64,000 nt of DNA from Acidobacteriota bacterium. GTDB lineage: Bacteria > Acidobacteriota > Blastocatellia > Pyrinomonadales > Pyrinomonadaceae. The position numbers and the translations under genes are program-made. Each line of letters begins with the position of its first letter. Position 1 is the stretch's first letter. Where the stretch lies: contig JAFDVJ010000081.1 of NCBI GenBank assembly GCA_018269075.1, forward strand, positions 1-64,000. The letters are read 5' to 3'. The notes beneath the pieces were generated by a model. It did not search any database. It was given only the letters and a program-made list of their open reading frames with translations, and was not told where the DNA came from. Positions 1 to 7,767 of this stretch are shown here, one piece after another.

Positions 1-172
1 AGTGTTTTTAACGGATAGTTAAACCGGCGAATGCAGGCCTAAGTCGCCTCTTTTTCCACCCAGTTTCGTCGCCGAATTTATTGCAGCTTGGTATAAACGG
101 CTCATTGCATTACTACTGGACAGAAAAAACGGACGCCAGGTTTGAGCTTGAAATTTCTTTTTCGATTTAACC

Positions 173-1180
173 TCAGGCGACGCTTCCGCCGCAGCTCGAG
201 CCGGTGCCGGCGGTGCAGCCGTAGCAGTGGTTGGCGGTGACGATTTCGCGCGTTTTTAGTTTTTCGGGATCGAAATCGAAGATCGTCTGCGGCGAAGCGT
301 TTTCGACGCCGATTTCGAGCATCTGGTTGAAATCGCAGTCGAAGAGCCGCCCGCGCCAGTCGACGCTGACGAGACGGCGGCACATCAGGCCCTCGACGGT
401 GGCCGGGTTGAAGGCGTTGACGAGCTTTGTCATATAGCTTTCCTCGTTGTTCGAGCGGCGGAGCCAGTCCAGAAAACGCGCGACCGGCATATTGGTGATC
501 GTGTAGAGATTGTTGAACGAGATCCCGTGACGGGCGGCGAGCTCGCGGCGGAAATCGGCCTCGATTGAGTCCTGGGCGGGCGGCAGAAACGCGCCGACCG
601 GATTGTAGACGAGATTCAGGACAAGGCTTTCGTCGCGGCCGTAGCCGGCGGCGTTCAGTCGTTTCAGCGCCTCGACGGATTTTTCGAAAACGCCCGCGCC
701 GCGCTGGGCGTCGGTCTGCTGCGCGAGAAAATACGGGAGCGAGCAGACGACCTCGACCCGGTTGGCGGCGAAGAATTCGGGCAGATCGCGCTGTCCGTCC
801 TCGAACGCGACGGTCAGGTTATGACGGACCATCACGCGCGCGCCCGATTTTCGGGCTTCGGCGACGAACCGGCGGAAATGCGGATTGAGCTCGGGTGCGC
901 CGCCCGTGATGTCGAGCGTTTCGATCCGGAAGTCGCGCACGACGCGCAGGCATTCGTCGATCGTTTCGCGCGTCATAATCTCGGTCCGCGTCGGGCTCGC
1001 GTCGACGTGACAGTGTTTGCACGCCTGATTGCAGAGCTTGCCGACGTTGACCTGCAGCGTGTCGACCGCGGCGGCGGCCATCGTGAGCCCGCTCGCGCGG
1101 AGCCGGTCGTCGAAGTGAATCGCCGCGCGGGGAACGGCCGGTTTTCCGTTGCGGGTGATCTGAATTGCCGTGTCTGCCAT
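173..1180 (-). CDS. arsS: Arsenosugar biosynthesis radical SAM protein ArsS
   Basis: 335 aa. A radical SAM CX3CX2C cluster motif (C50, C54, C57, within 'CNQACKHC') opens the barrel. A Cys-rich C-terminal region (MCRR, DCDF, HCYGCTAGTGSSCGG) matches the DUF3641 extension of ArsS-type enzymes, which join the SAM-derived adenosyl moiety to methylated arsenic in arsenosugar synthesis. I start at the ATG of 'MADTAIQ', because the upstream extension of the open frame is low-complexity Arg-rich sequence without family resemblance. The next gene upstream is the peroxidase-like partner usually seen with arsS, and the DUF2064 glycosyltransferase lies nearby, so the context supports the pathway. No arsM methyltransferase is visible; it may lie left of the window. 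Confidence 0.88.
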   Translation of the reverse strand: MADTAIQITRNGKPAVPRAAIHFDDRLRASGLTMAAAAVDTLQVNVGKLCNQACKHCHVDASPTRTEIMTRETIDECLRVVRDFRIETLDITGGAPELNPHFRRFVAEARKSGARVMVRHNLTVAFEDGQRDLPEFFAANRVEVVCSLPYFLAQQTDAQRGAGVFEKSVEALKRLNAAGYGRDESLVLNLVYNPVGAFLPPAQDSIEADFRRELAARHGISFNNLYTITNMPVARFLDWLRRSNNEESYMTKLVNAFNPATVEGLMCRRLVSVDWRGRLFDCDFNQMLEIGVENASPQTIFDFDPEKLKTREIVTANHCYGCTAGTGSSCGGSVA

Positions 1181-1239
1181 TGATTGCCTGCCTTCCCTTG
1201 GGTCGCCGTTTGCCGAAACGGAAACGACGAATTCGTTCG

Positions 1240-1569
1240 TTACATCGAAACCTTGTCGTGCGAATTGTGCGACTGGATGCCATGAATGAGGCTCGCGCCG
1301 CCGCGAATGGCCGAGGCGAGATGCATCGCTTCGGTCATCTGTTCCATATTCGAGCCGTTTTCGAGACAGCTCTGCGTGTAGGCGTCGATGCAGTAAGGAC
1401 ACTGCACGGTGACGGCGACGGCCAGCCCGATGAGGGCTTTTTCGCGTTTCGAAAGCGCGCCGTCTTCCTGACAGGCGTTGTACCACGCGAGAAATTTTTC
1501 GAACAGCTCGGGTTTGTGCCGGGCGATGTCGCCGAATCTTCCGAGATCTTCCTCGTTGTAATAATGCAT
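1240..1569 (-). CDS. Arsenosugar-associated peroxidase-like (carboxymuconolactone decarboxylase fold) protein
   Basis: 109 aa. AhpD/carboxymuconolactone-decarboxylase-type helical protein with the redox pair C57-P-Y-C60 in 'VQCPYCIDAYTQSC', as in AhpD-like disulfide reductases. The pattern 'LSKREKALIGLAVAVTVQCPYC' is typical of the subgroup that travels with arsS. It sits directly upstream of arsS and 4 bp downstream of the DinB-like gene on the same strand, so co-transcription is likely. The role in arsenosugar synthesis is inferred from neighbourhood; the family has no firmly known reaction in this pathway. Confidence 0.85.
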   Translation of the reverse strand: MHYYNEEDLGRFGDIARHKPELFEKFLAWYNACQEDGALSKREKALIGLAVAVTVQCPYCIDAYTQSCLENGSNMEQMTEAMHLASAIRGGASLIHGIQSHNSHDKVSM

Positions 1570-1573
1570 AAGT

Positions 1574-2062
1574 TCATCCCCTGAATTTCAGTAAAAATTT
1601 TTCGATCTGGCGGCGGTGCCGCAGGACGTGAACGATCGCGTGTTCGAGCATCTGGTCGATGTTGTAGGTCACGCCCCAGCGCGCGGCGATCGGCAGTTCG
1701 GTGATTTCCGCGTCGGTCGTGGCCGGCCGCTCGGCGAAGATCGCGGCCGTCGCGGCGAACATTTTTTCGAGCTCCGCGCCGATCGCGTCCGGCGGGATCA
1801 GCCGGTGTTCGACCGGCGAAAAGTCGAGCGCCAGCCGTTCGCGGATGTAGCGGGCATAGCTGAAACCGGCGCGGACGACGTGGTTCATAATCGTTTCGAT
1901 CGACCGGCAGTCGGGATTCGCGGTGTCCGGATCGGCGATCCGCGTGTAATCGTCCCGGGCGACGTTTTCCACGACGCTTTTCAGTTCGAGCACGGCGCGT
2001 TCGTATTCGTCGAGCAGCGAGCCGATCGCGCCCGGCCGGTAATCTTCGAGGTTCTTTTTCAT
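1574..2062 (-). CDS. DinB/DUF664-like four-helix protein
   Basis: 162 aa. The sequence has the helical DinB-superfamily pattern: an acidic first helix (LLDEYERAVLELKSVVENV), a central 'SIETIMNHVVRAGFSYARYI' and a late 'MLEHAIVHVLRHRRQIEKFL'. Its three His positions (H in MNHV, and the HxxxHxxRH-type end) fit the usual metal triad of the superfamily, whose members are often thiol-dependent transferases. It is first in a probable three-gene minus-strand operon with the peroxidase-like gene and arsS, and is divergent from the DUF2064 gene. The specific substrate is unknown. Confidence 0.75.
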   Translation of the reverse strand: MKKNLEDYRPGAIGSLLDEYERAVLELKSVVENVARDDYTRIADPDTANPDCRSIETIMNHVVRAGFSYARYIRERLALDFSPVEHRLIPPDAIGAELEKMFAATAAIFAERPATTDAEITELPIAARWGVTYNIDQMLEHAIVHVLRHRRQIEKFLLKFRG

Positions 2063-2146
2063 CTAATCTCTCCTTTTCGAAAAAAATCGTTCGCGGCCGC
2101 CCCTGAATATTTAAACGAAAGCGCGAAACGGGTTAAAATCTATTCG

Positions 2147-2815
2147 ATGAAGCGCGCAATCGTCATTATGACCAAAGTCCCGCAGGCCGGCCGTGTGAAG
2201 ACGCGGCTTCACGACGCGCTCGCCGCCGCCGACTGCGAAACGCTGGCCGCGGCTTTTTTGAAAGACGCCGCCGGAAAAGCGCGGGCGGCCTGCGAAAATG
2301 TTTTCATCGCTTTCACGCCGCCGGACGAAATTCAAAAGTTAAGAGAGATTTTACCCGAAGAGACGAATTTTATCGAACAAACGGGTGCGGATTTGGGCGA
2401 AAGAATGTCGAACGCGTTTCGCGAAATGTTCCGCCGGGGCACGGCGTCGGTCGTGATGATCGGCACCGACAGCCCGACTTTTCCGACCGATTACATCGAA
2501 CAGGCGTTCGAGTTTCTGGAGACGAATTCGGACGTCGTGCTCGGAAAAACCGACGACGGCGGCTTTTATCTGATCGGCCTCCGCGTTTGGCGGCCCGAGA
2601 TCTTCGAGCGGATAAAATGGAGCGCGCCCGAGACTTTCGAGCAGGTTTACCGGAAGATCGACCTGACCGACCTTCATCTGCGGGAAACGCCCGGCTGGTA
2701 CGACGTCGACGAAGCGCACAGTCTGATCCGGCTCAAAAACGAGATCCTTCAAAACACCAACGCGAAACGCCGCGCCCCGCACACCTTCGAGTGGATCACC
2801 GCGCACCTAAGCTGA
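2147..2815 (+). CDS. TIGR04282-type arsenosugar glycosyltransferase (DUF2064)
   Basis: 222 aa. The N-terminus 'MKRAIVIMTKVPQAGRVKTRL' is the signature start of the DUF2064 GT-A-like family, nucleotidyltransferase-like proteins related to CofC and found in arsenosugar clusters. 'MIGTDSPTFPTDYIEQAF' and 'VVLGKTDDGGFYLIGL' are the other conserved blocks. The start is chosen at the ATG of MKRAIV; upstream in-frame sequence is antisense to the DinB gene. The gene is divergent from the arsS operon, with about 85 bp between starts, so a shared control region is likely. It could transfer the sugar in arsenosugar formation, but this is inferred from context. Confidence 0.85.
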   Translation: MKRAIVIMTKVPQAGRVKTRLHDALAAADCETLAAAFLKDAAGKARAACENVFIAFTPPDEIQKLREILPEETNFIEQTGADLGERMSNAFREMFRRGTASVVMIGTDSPTFPTDYIEQAFEFLETNSDVVLGKTDDGGFYLIGLRVWRPEIFERIKWSAPETFEQVYRKIDLTDLHLRETPGWYDVDEAHSLIRLKNEILQNTNAKRRAPHTFEWITAHLS

Positions 2816-2931
2816 TTTCGGATTTCGGATTTCGGATTTCGGATTGTTCTATACCGTAATGCTCAGGTTGAACTGAAACCGGCGAGTCCAGACCAATCCG
2901 AAATCCGAAATCCGAAATCCGAAATCCCCAA
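2814..2931. repeat. Inverted ATTTCGG heptamer arrays between convergent genes
   Basis: About four tandem ATTTCGG units, a 50-bp spacer, then about four complementary units (CCGAAAT). Transcribed from either strand this forms a long hairpin. It lies exactly between the stop codons of two convergent genes, so it could also act as a transcription block. The spacer ends in 'CAGACCAATCCG', a sequence shared with other copies in the window. Confidence 0.9.
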
Positions 2932-4044
2932 TCATTTTCTGTTTTGCAGAACTTCCCGATACAGCGCCTCGGTTTTATCGATCATTTCGCGGAGGGAAAA
3001 TCTTTCCTCGGCGGAATGGCGGGCGTTTTGGGCGAGCCGCGCGCTTTTTTCATCGTCGGTCAGGAGGTTTTCGACGGCGCGGGCGAGTGCGACCGGGTCG
3101 GCGACGGGCGCGATCAGCGCCGATTCGCCGTGGCGCAGGAGCTCCTTCGCGCCGCCGGTGGCGGTCGCGACGATCGGCGTCTGCTGGGCCATCGCTTCGA
3201 GAATGGCGAGCCCGAAGCTTTCGGAATGCGAGGGCGACACGAAAACGTCGAAGCTCGCGAGCAGCGCCGGCAGATCGTCGGCCCAGTCGAGAAATAAAAA
3301 CCGTTTTTCGAGCCCGAAAACCCTGATCATCCGTTTGAGCTCGCGCCGGAACTGGCCGTTCGTCGAATGATCTTTGCCGACGACGACGAAAAACGCATTT
3401 TCCGAATTTTTGGCGATTTCGCCGGCCGCCAGCACGAAATCGCGCTGGCCCTTGAGCTCTTTGAGCTCGCCGACCGTGCCGACGACCGCCGCGTCGAACG
3501 GAATATTATGAAGAAAACGAAATTCCTCGCGCCGCCGCCGCCGCTCGTCGCCCGCGAGCAGCCCGGTGTCGAGCCCGTTCGAGATGATCCTGATCTTGTC
3601 GGCCGGAAAAATCGGCCGGAGGCTCGCCTCGACCGCGCCCGAGACGGCGATCGCCTGCGCGAGATTGCGCAGGGCGAGCCGATGGAAGCTCTTCATCGGA
3701 AAAAGCACGTGCCGCGTCAGGACGAAGCGGGCGTTTTTCGAAATCCGGCAGACGAGACTGGCCGGGATGTAGTCGCGGGCGACGTGGGCGTGGACGATCT
3801 CGATGCCGCGGCGGTTGACGAAGCTCGCGATTTTCTGGGCGCTGAAAATCCCGAAAGCGTTTCTGATCGAGACGTGAAAGATGTTTTCGGGCGGCAGAAA
3901 GTCGAACTTGTTCTGCCATTCGTTCGACGGGCGGAGCGCGACGAAGACCTCGTGGCCGCGGTCTTTGAGCCCGCGGCAGAGGTCGATCAGGTGGCGTTCG
4001 CCGCCGCCGAACGTTTTGGCCGATGAGATCTGCAAAATTCGCAT
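2932..4044 (-). CDS. GT4 family glycosyltransferase
   Basis: 370 aa, the usual length for GT-B retaining transferases. N-terminal Rossmann start 'MRILQISSAKTFGGGERHLIDLCRGL' has the Gly-rich acceptor loop, with 'VHAHVARDYIPASLVCR' following. The C-terminal GT1/GT4 donor-binding block is 'FDVFVSPSHSESFGLAILEAMAQQTPIVATATGGAKELL', containing the E-x7-E motif (ESFGLAILE). It probably uses an activated sugar to build cell-surface polysaccharide or lipopolysaccharide. It stands alone between a heptamer repeat and a terminator, so the acceptor cannot be inferred. Confidence 0.88.
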   Translation of the reverse strand: MRILQISSAKTFGGGERHLIDLCRGLKDRGHEVFVALRPSNEWQNKFDFLPPENIFHVSIRNAFGIFSAQKIASFVNRRGIEIVHAHVARDYIPASLVCRISKNARFVLTRHVLFPMKSFHRLALRNLAQAIAVSGAVEASLRPIFPADKIRIISNGLDTGLLAGDERRRRREEFRFLHNIPFDAAVVGTVGELKELKGQRDFVLAAGEIAKNSENAFFVVVGKDHSTNGQFRRELKRMIRVFGLEKRFLFLDWADDLPALLASFDVFVSPSHSESFGLAILEAMAQQTPIVATATGGAKELLRHGESALIAPVADPVALARAVENLLTDDEKSARLAQNARHSAEERFSLREMIDKTEALYREVLQNRK

Positions 4045-4088
4045 CAGCTAAATTTTCTATGAGCAATCCGGTTTTGGCAAATAAAAAA

Positions 4089-4114
4089 GGCACGCTTTAA
4101 CGTTAAAGCGTGCC
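4089..4114 (-). terminator. Rho-independent terminator of the Oar-like receptor gene
   Basis: A perfect 12-bp stem with a 2-nt centre (GGCACGCTTTAA/TTAAAGCGTGCC), followed on the minus strand by six T residues. It lies about 28 bp past the stop codon of the receptor gene. Confidence 0.9.
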
Positions 4115-4141
4115 GCAAAAGGTTTTCCCGTGAAGGAAAAA

Positions 4142-7100
4142 CTAAAAGTAAAATCTCGCGCCGAGCTGCATCTGGAAGACCTGGCTGCCCGGGTTCAGGC
4201 CGGCCAGATTGAGTTTTCCGAAGTTCGTCGCCGTCGTGGTCTGCTGGATGATCTGTCCGAAATTGAGGTTCGTGATTCCGTCGAGACCGCAGCGGGCCGT
4301 CGAAGACGAACAGTAGTTGGTCGTCGCCGAGCCGCTGAGCTGCAGATTCGAGCGATTCAGGACGTTGAAGAATTCGGCCGAGAGCGACAGGCGGCGGCTT
4401 TCGCCGAACTTGATGCTCTTCTGGACGCGCAGGTCAACGTCGTAAAGCGCGCGGTTGATGAAATAGTTGCGTTTGAGCTCGACTCCCGGAACGAGGAACG
4501 GCCGGTCGTTGTTGTTGCCGTCGCCGTTCAGATCGGTGCCGACGAGACTGTTGAACGGGCGTCCCGAACGCAGACGAATCGCGCTCGACACTTCGAAGCC
4601 GTAGGGCAGGAAGAAGACCGGGTTGGCCACGAACTGATGCCGCCGATCGAGGTTCGACAGGTAGTATTCGTTCGTCAGATCGTACGGGTTGTCGTAGAGC
4701 ACGCCGCCGGCGTCGCGCTCGTTGTCGTCGTCGGACGTCGATTTGGCGAGCGTGTAGAAGGCGTTGATGCGGCCCCATTTCTTGACCGTGTTGATCCGGA
4801 AGGTCAGCGAGCGGTAGAGCGAGCGGGCCGACGAATCGCGGAGCTGGATCGTACCGATCTGGGTCAGCGGCCGGCTGGCGCGGTTGACGAGCACGCGGCC
4901 GGTGACGGCGTCGACGCCGGTCGGCGACGGCAGGTTGATGTCGCGGTTGCGCTGCAGGTAGACCGTGTTGATCTGCGAATAGTCGAGACCGAGCGTGATG
5001 CCGTCGGCGATCTGGTGTTCGACGCCGCCGCCGAACTGGAACGACTGCGGGTTTTTGAAGTCGTTGGTGATGCCGGTAAAGTTGGCGTTCTGATAGATGC
5101 CGAGGGTCGCCGGCGGATTCGTCGTCGCGGCGCGCAGGCGATCCGAGATCGTCGCGAGCTGCGCCGGCGTCAGCGTCGGCAGGCCGGCCAGCGAAATCGT
5201 GTTCAGGTTGATGCCGAGGATCGCGAATTGACGGAAGACGGTGTTCGGCGTGAAGCCGGTTCCGCCGACGATCGCGACATACTGCGGGTTCTGGGCTTCA
5301 AAGGTCGCCTGGTTAAAGCCGGTCGCCGTAAACGCGGGCGAGCCGAGCGTCACCGAAAGGTCGCCGGCCGGATCGCGGAAGTTGTTGAACGGCGCGGCGA
5401 GCACGATCAGCGGCGTGCGGGCGTAATACATACCGCTGTAAGCGCGGATGACCGTTTTGCCGTCGCCCTTCGGATCGTACGCGAAACCGACGCGCGGGCC
5501 CCATTCGTTCTGGCTGTCGGGAATCAGGCTCGGATCGATGCCCTTGCCGCCGAGCATCGGGAACGCCGTGTTCTTGATCAGATTGAGAACGGCCGAGTTG
5601 TTGGCTTCGGCGGTCGGGTTGAATTGTTTTTCGAACCGGAGACCGTAGTTGAACGTCAGCTTCGGCGTGATGCGCCACGCGTCCTGCGCGAACATCGAGA
5701 GCTCGCGCACCGTGTAGGCTGCCGCGAGGTTGCCGATCTGCTGGTTGTAGCGCGCGGTCGTCGTATCGAAACGGCCGCGGTAAGTCGTCGTCTGAACGGT
5801 CGAAATCGCGTCCAGAATGCCGCCGGTGGCGGTCAGACCCGAGAAGGTGTAAACGCCGGTCTGGTTGAAGCCGAACGTCTGGTTGGCGTAAAGGTTGCTG
5901 AATTCGCCGCCGAATTTGAGCGAGTGGTTGCCGTGAATGACGGTCAGGCTGTCGGCGAACTGGAACCGTTTGTCGAACTGCGTCGTCGGCAGGAAGTTGC
6001 GCGTGCCGTAGACGCCGATCGAGGTGTTGATGTTGGCGACGATCTGGTTGGGAATACGCGGGCGTTCTTCGTAGGCGTACTGAAAGCGCGCTTCGTTGAC
6101 GATGTTCGAAGTGAGTGTGCTGATCAGCTGCGCGACGGTGCCGTGGTTGCGGTCTTTCTCGGTACCGTTCGTCGAGAGCGAGTTGGTCGTCGTCGGGTCG
6201 AGCGCCGTTTCACCGGTCGAGACCGCGTTCAGCGCTTTGTTGTCGCTGAAGCTGTAACGGGCGTTGAAGCGGTTCTTGTCGTTGATGTTCCAGTCGATTT
6301 TGCCGAGCAGCACGATCGCGTCGTTGGTCGCCTGGTAGGGCGCTTCGAGGCCGCGGTAAAAGTTATAGCCTTCGGTCTGCGAAGCGGTCGGCGTAAAGCC
6401 GGCCAGATTGTTGTAAAAGACCTGCCGCGGGGCTCTGAATCTCTGCTGTTCGTAAGAGGCGAAGTAGAAGAGTTTGTCCTTGATGATCGGGCCGCCGATC
6501 GAGCCGCCGAACTGGTGCTGCGTCGGCGCGAGCGTCGCTTCGAGGCCGAGCGCGTTCAACCGCTGGTCGGCGAGCGCCTGGGCGAAGCTGTTGGCGCGGG
6601 CGAGCTGTTTCGGACGAATCACGTAATAGGCCGAGCCGCGAAGATTGTTCGTTCCCGATTTCGTGACGACGTTGATGATGCCGCCCGAGCTGCGTCCGAA
6701 TTCCGCCGAGTAGCCGGCGGCGACGACCTGAAATTCGCGGACCGATTCCTGCGGAAGCGTCGGCGCGGCGTTCGAGCGTTCGCCGCCGCGGATGCCGCCG
6801 AAGAACGGCTGCGTGAAATCGACGCCGTCGACGTTGATGTTGAAGTTGATGCCGCGCTGGCCGGAGATCGAAATCTGGCCGCGCGAGGGATCGACCTGTG
6901 CGGTCGGGGTCAGGGTCGCGAAATCCTGAAACTTGCGGCCGTTGATCGGGAGCGTGGTGATCGAAGTGTCGGTCTGGACCGAGTCGAAGTTGCTGGTCGT
7001 GGTCTGGACGCCTTCGGCCGTGACGGTCACCTGCGCGCCGACCGTGCCCGCGCCGAGCGTGACGTTGGCGTCGACCGTGCGGCCGACGAACACCGTGACG

Positions 7101-7393
7101 GTCAGCGTCTGTTCGGCAAAGCTCGCCGCCGCGACCTTGATCGTGTAATCGCCGGGACGCAGCAGCACGAAGCGATAAAGTCCTTCTTCGGTGGTCGTCG
7201 CGGTCTGCGTGGCGTTCGTATCTTTACTGACTAAAGTGACCGTCGCATTCGGGACGACGGCGCCGTTCGCGTCGGAAACCACACCGGTGATCTGTCCGGT
7301 GCTGGCCTGCGACTGAGCGAAAATCTGCCCGCCGAAGCAGAGCAGACCGAACATTGCCGCTATTAAAAATTTTATCGAAAAATTTTTATTCAT
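4142..7393 (-). CDS. Oar-like TonB-dependent outer-membrane receptor with carboxypeptidase-regulatory domain
   Basis: 1083 aa. A signal peptide (residues 1-26, ending '..GGQIFAQ') is followed by a carboxypeptidase regulatory-like beta-sandwich at about 33-115 (GQITGVVSDANGAVVPNATVTL...). A plug-like segment with 'VDGVDFTQPFFGG' and 'GRSSGGIINVVTKSGTNNLRGSAYY' comes next, then a long beta-barrel ending in aromatic 'ARFYF', typical of outer-membrane barrels. This is the Oar/OmpA-related family that is greatly expanded in Acidobacteriota. The substrate is unknown, probably an oligosaccharide or peptide. A strong terminator lies downstream and a 374-bp AT-rich leader upstream; the gene is monocistronic. 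Confidence 0.9.
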   Translation of the reverse strand: MNKNFSIKFLIAAMFGLLCFGGQIFAQSQASTGQITGVVSDANGAVVPNATVTLVSKDTNATQTATTTEEGLYRFVLLRPGDYTIKVAAASFAEQTLTVTVFVGRTVDANVTLGAGTVGAQVTVTAEGVQTTTSNFDSVQTDTSITTLPINGRKFQDFATLTPTAQVDPSRGQISISGQRGINFNINVDGVDFTQPFFGGIRGGERSNAAPTLPQESVREFQVVAAGYSAEFGRSSGGIINVVTKSGTNNLRGSAYYVIRPKQLARANSFAQALADQRLNALGLEATLAPTQHQFGGSIGGPIIKDKLFYFASYEQQRFRAPRQVFYNNLAGFTPTASQTEGYNFYRGLEAPYQATNDAIVLLGKIDWNINDKNRFNARYSFSDNKALNAVSTGETALDPTTTNSLSTNGTEKDRNHGTVAQLISTLTSNIVNEARFQYAYEERPRIPNQIVANINTSIGVYGTRNFLPTTQFDKRFQFADSLTVIHGNHSLKFGGEFSNLYANQTFGFNQTGVYTFSGLTATGGILDAISTVQTTTYRGRFDTTTARYNQQIGNLAAAYTVRELSMFAQDAWRITPKLTFNYGLRFEKQFNPTAEANNSAVLNLIKNTAFPMLGGKGIDPSLIPDSQNEWGPRVGFAYDPKGDGKTVIRAYSGMYYARTPLIVLAAPFNNFRDPAGDLSVTLGSPAFTATGFNQATFEAQNPQYVAIVGGTGFTPNTVFRQFAILGINLNTISLAGLPTLTPAQLATISDRLRAATTNPPATLGIYQNANFTGITNDFKNPQSFQFGGGVEHQIADGITLGLDYSQINTVYLQRNRDINLPSPTGVDAVTGRVLVNRASRPLTQIGTIQLRDSSARSLYRSLTFRINTVKKWGRINAFYTLAKSTSDDDNERDAGGVLYDNPYDLTNEYYLSNLDRRHQFVANPVFFLPYGFEVSSAIRLRSGRPFNSLVGTDLNGDGNNNDRPFLVPGVELKRNYFINRALYDVDLRVQKSIKFGESRRLSLSAEFFNVLNRSNLQLSGSATTNYCSSSTARCGLDGITNLNFGQIIQQTTTATNFGKLNLAGLNPGSQVFQMQLGARFYF

Positions 7394-7767
7394 TTATCTT
7401 TTTAACCTCAAAAATTTAATAAAATCTATGGAACTAATTGCTTTATTTATGATTGTTTGCGCAAAACTATCTTGAATTTCGGATTTTACATTTTGATTTT
7501 TGGATTTTTACGTCTCAACAATCCTGAAAATTCCGCCCGTACTTCAAAGCGTAATTCTGCTTAAAAAGCCTAATTGTTAGGATTAGCGCACCATAATTTA
7601 ATTCATTAATGAACTTATGAAACCTTATCGAACGCTCAAAACAAGTAGGCAGTCATTTTTTAAGCAAATTGAGTTCCGCAAATCCGTTTATGGATTAGTC
7701 CGGTTAAAAATATAGATTGGCGCCGTTAGAAACGCATTAATTCGAGGTTAATTCGGCCTTAAAAAAG
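7394..7767. other. 374-bp intergenic region, AT-rich, no gene seen
   Basis: This gap lies between two minus-strand genes and is much more AT-rich than its surroundings. It must hold the promoter and leader of the Oar-like receptor gene (right of 7393) and the 3' end of the next gene. I found no convincing -35/-10 pair, no terminator-quality hairpin and no plausible open frame. A single degenerate heptamer-like stretch ('GAATTTCGGATTTTAC', near 7475) is present. Confidence 0.6.

Noticed and set aside
102-383. Arg-rich open frame on the minus strand near the window start.
   Set aside because: Its composition is that of out-of-frame GC-rich coding sequence; it overlaps arsS and has no ribosome site.
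4130-7234. A 1034-codon plus-strand open frame opposite the Oar-like receptor.
   Set aside because: Antisense to a recognisable receptor; composition is Arg/Val/Glu-rich shadow. The same holds for other long frames opposite genes (e.g. 22547-25447 and 55131-58316).
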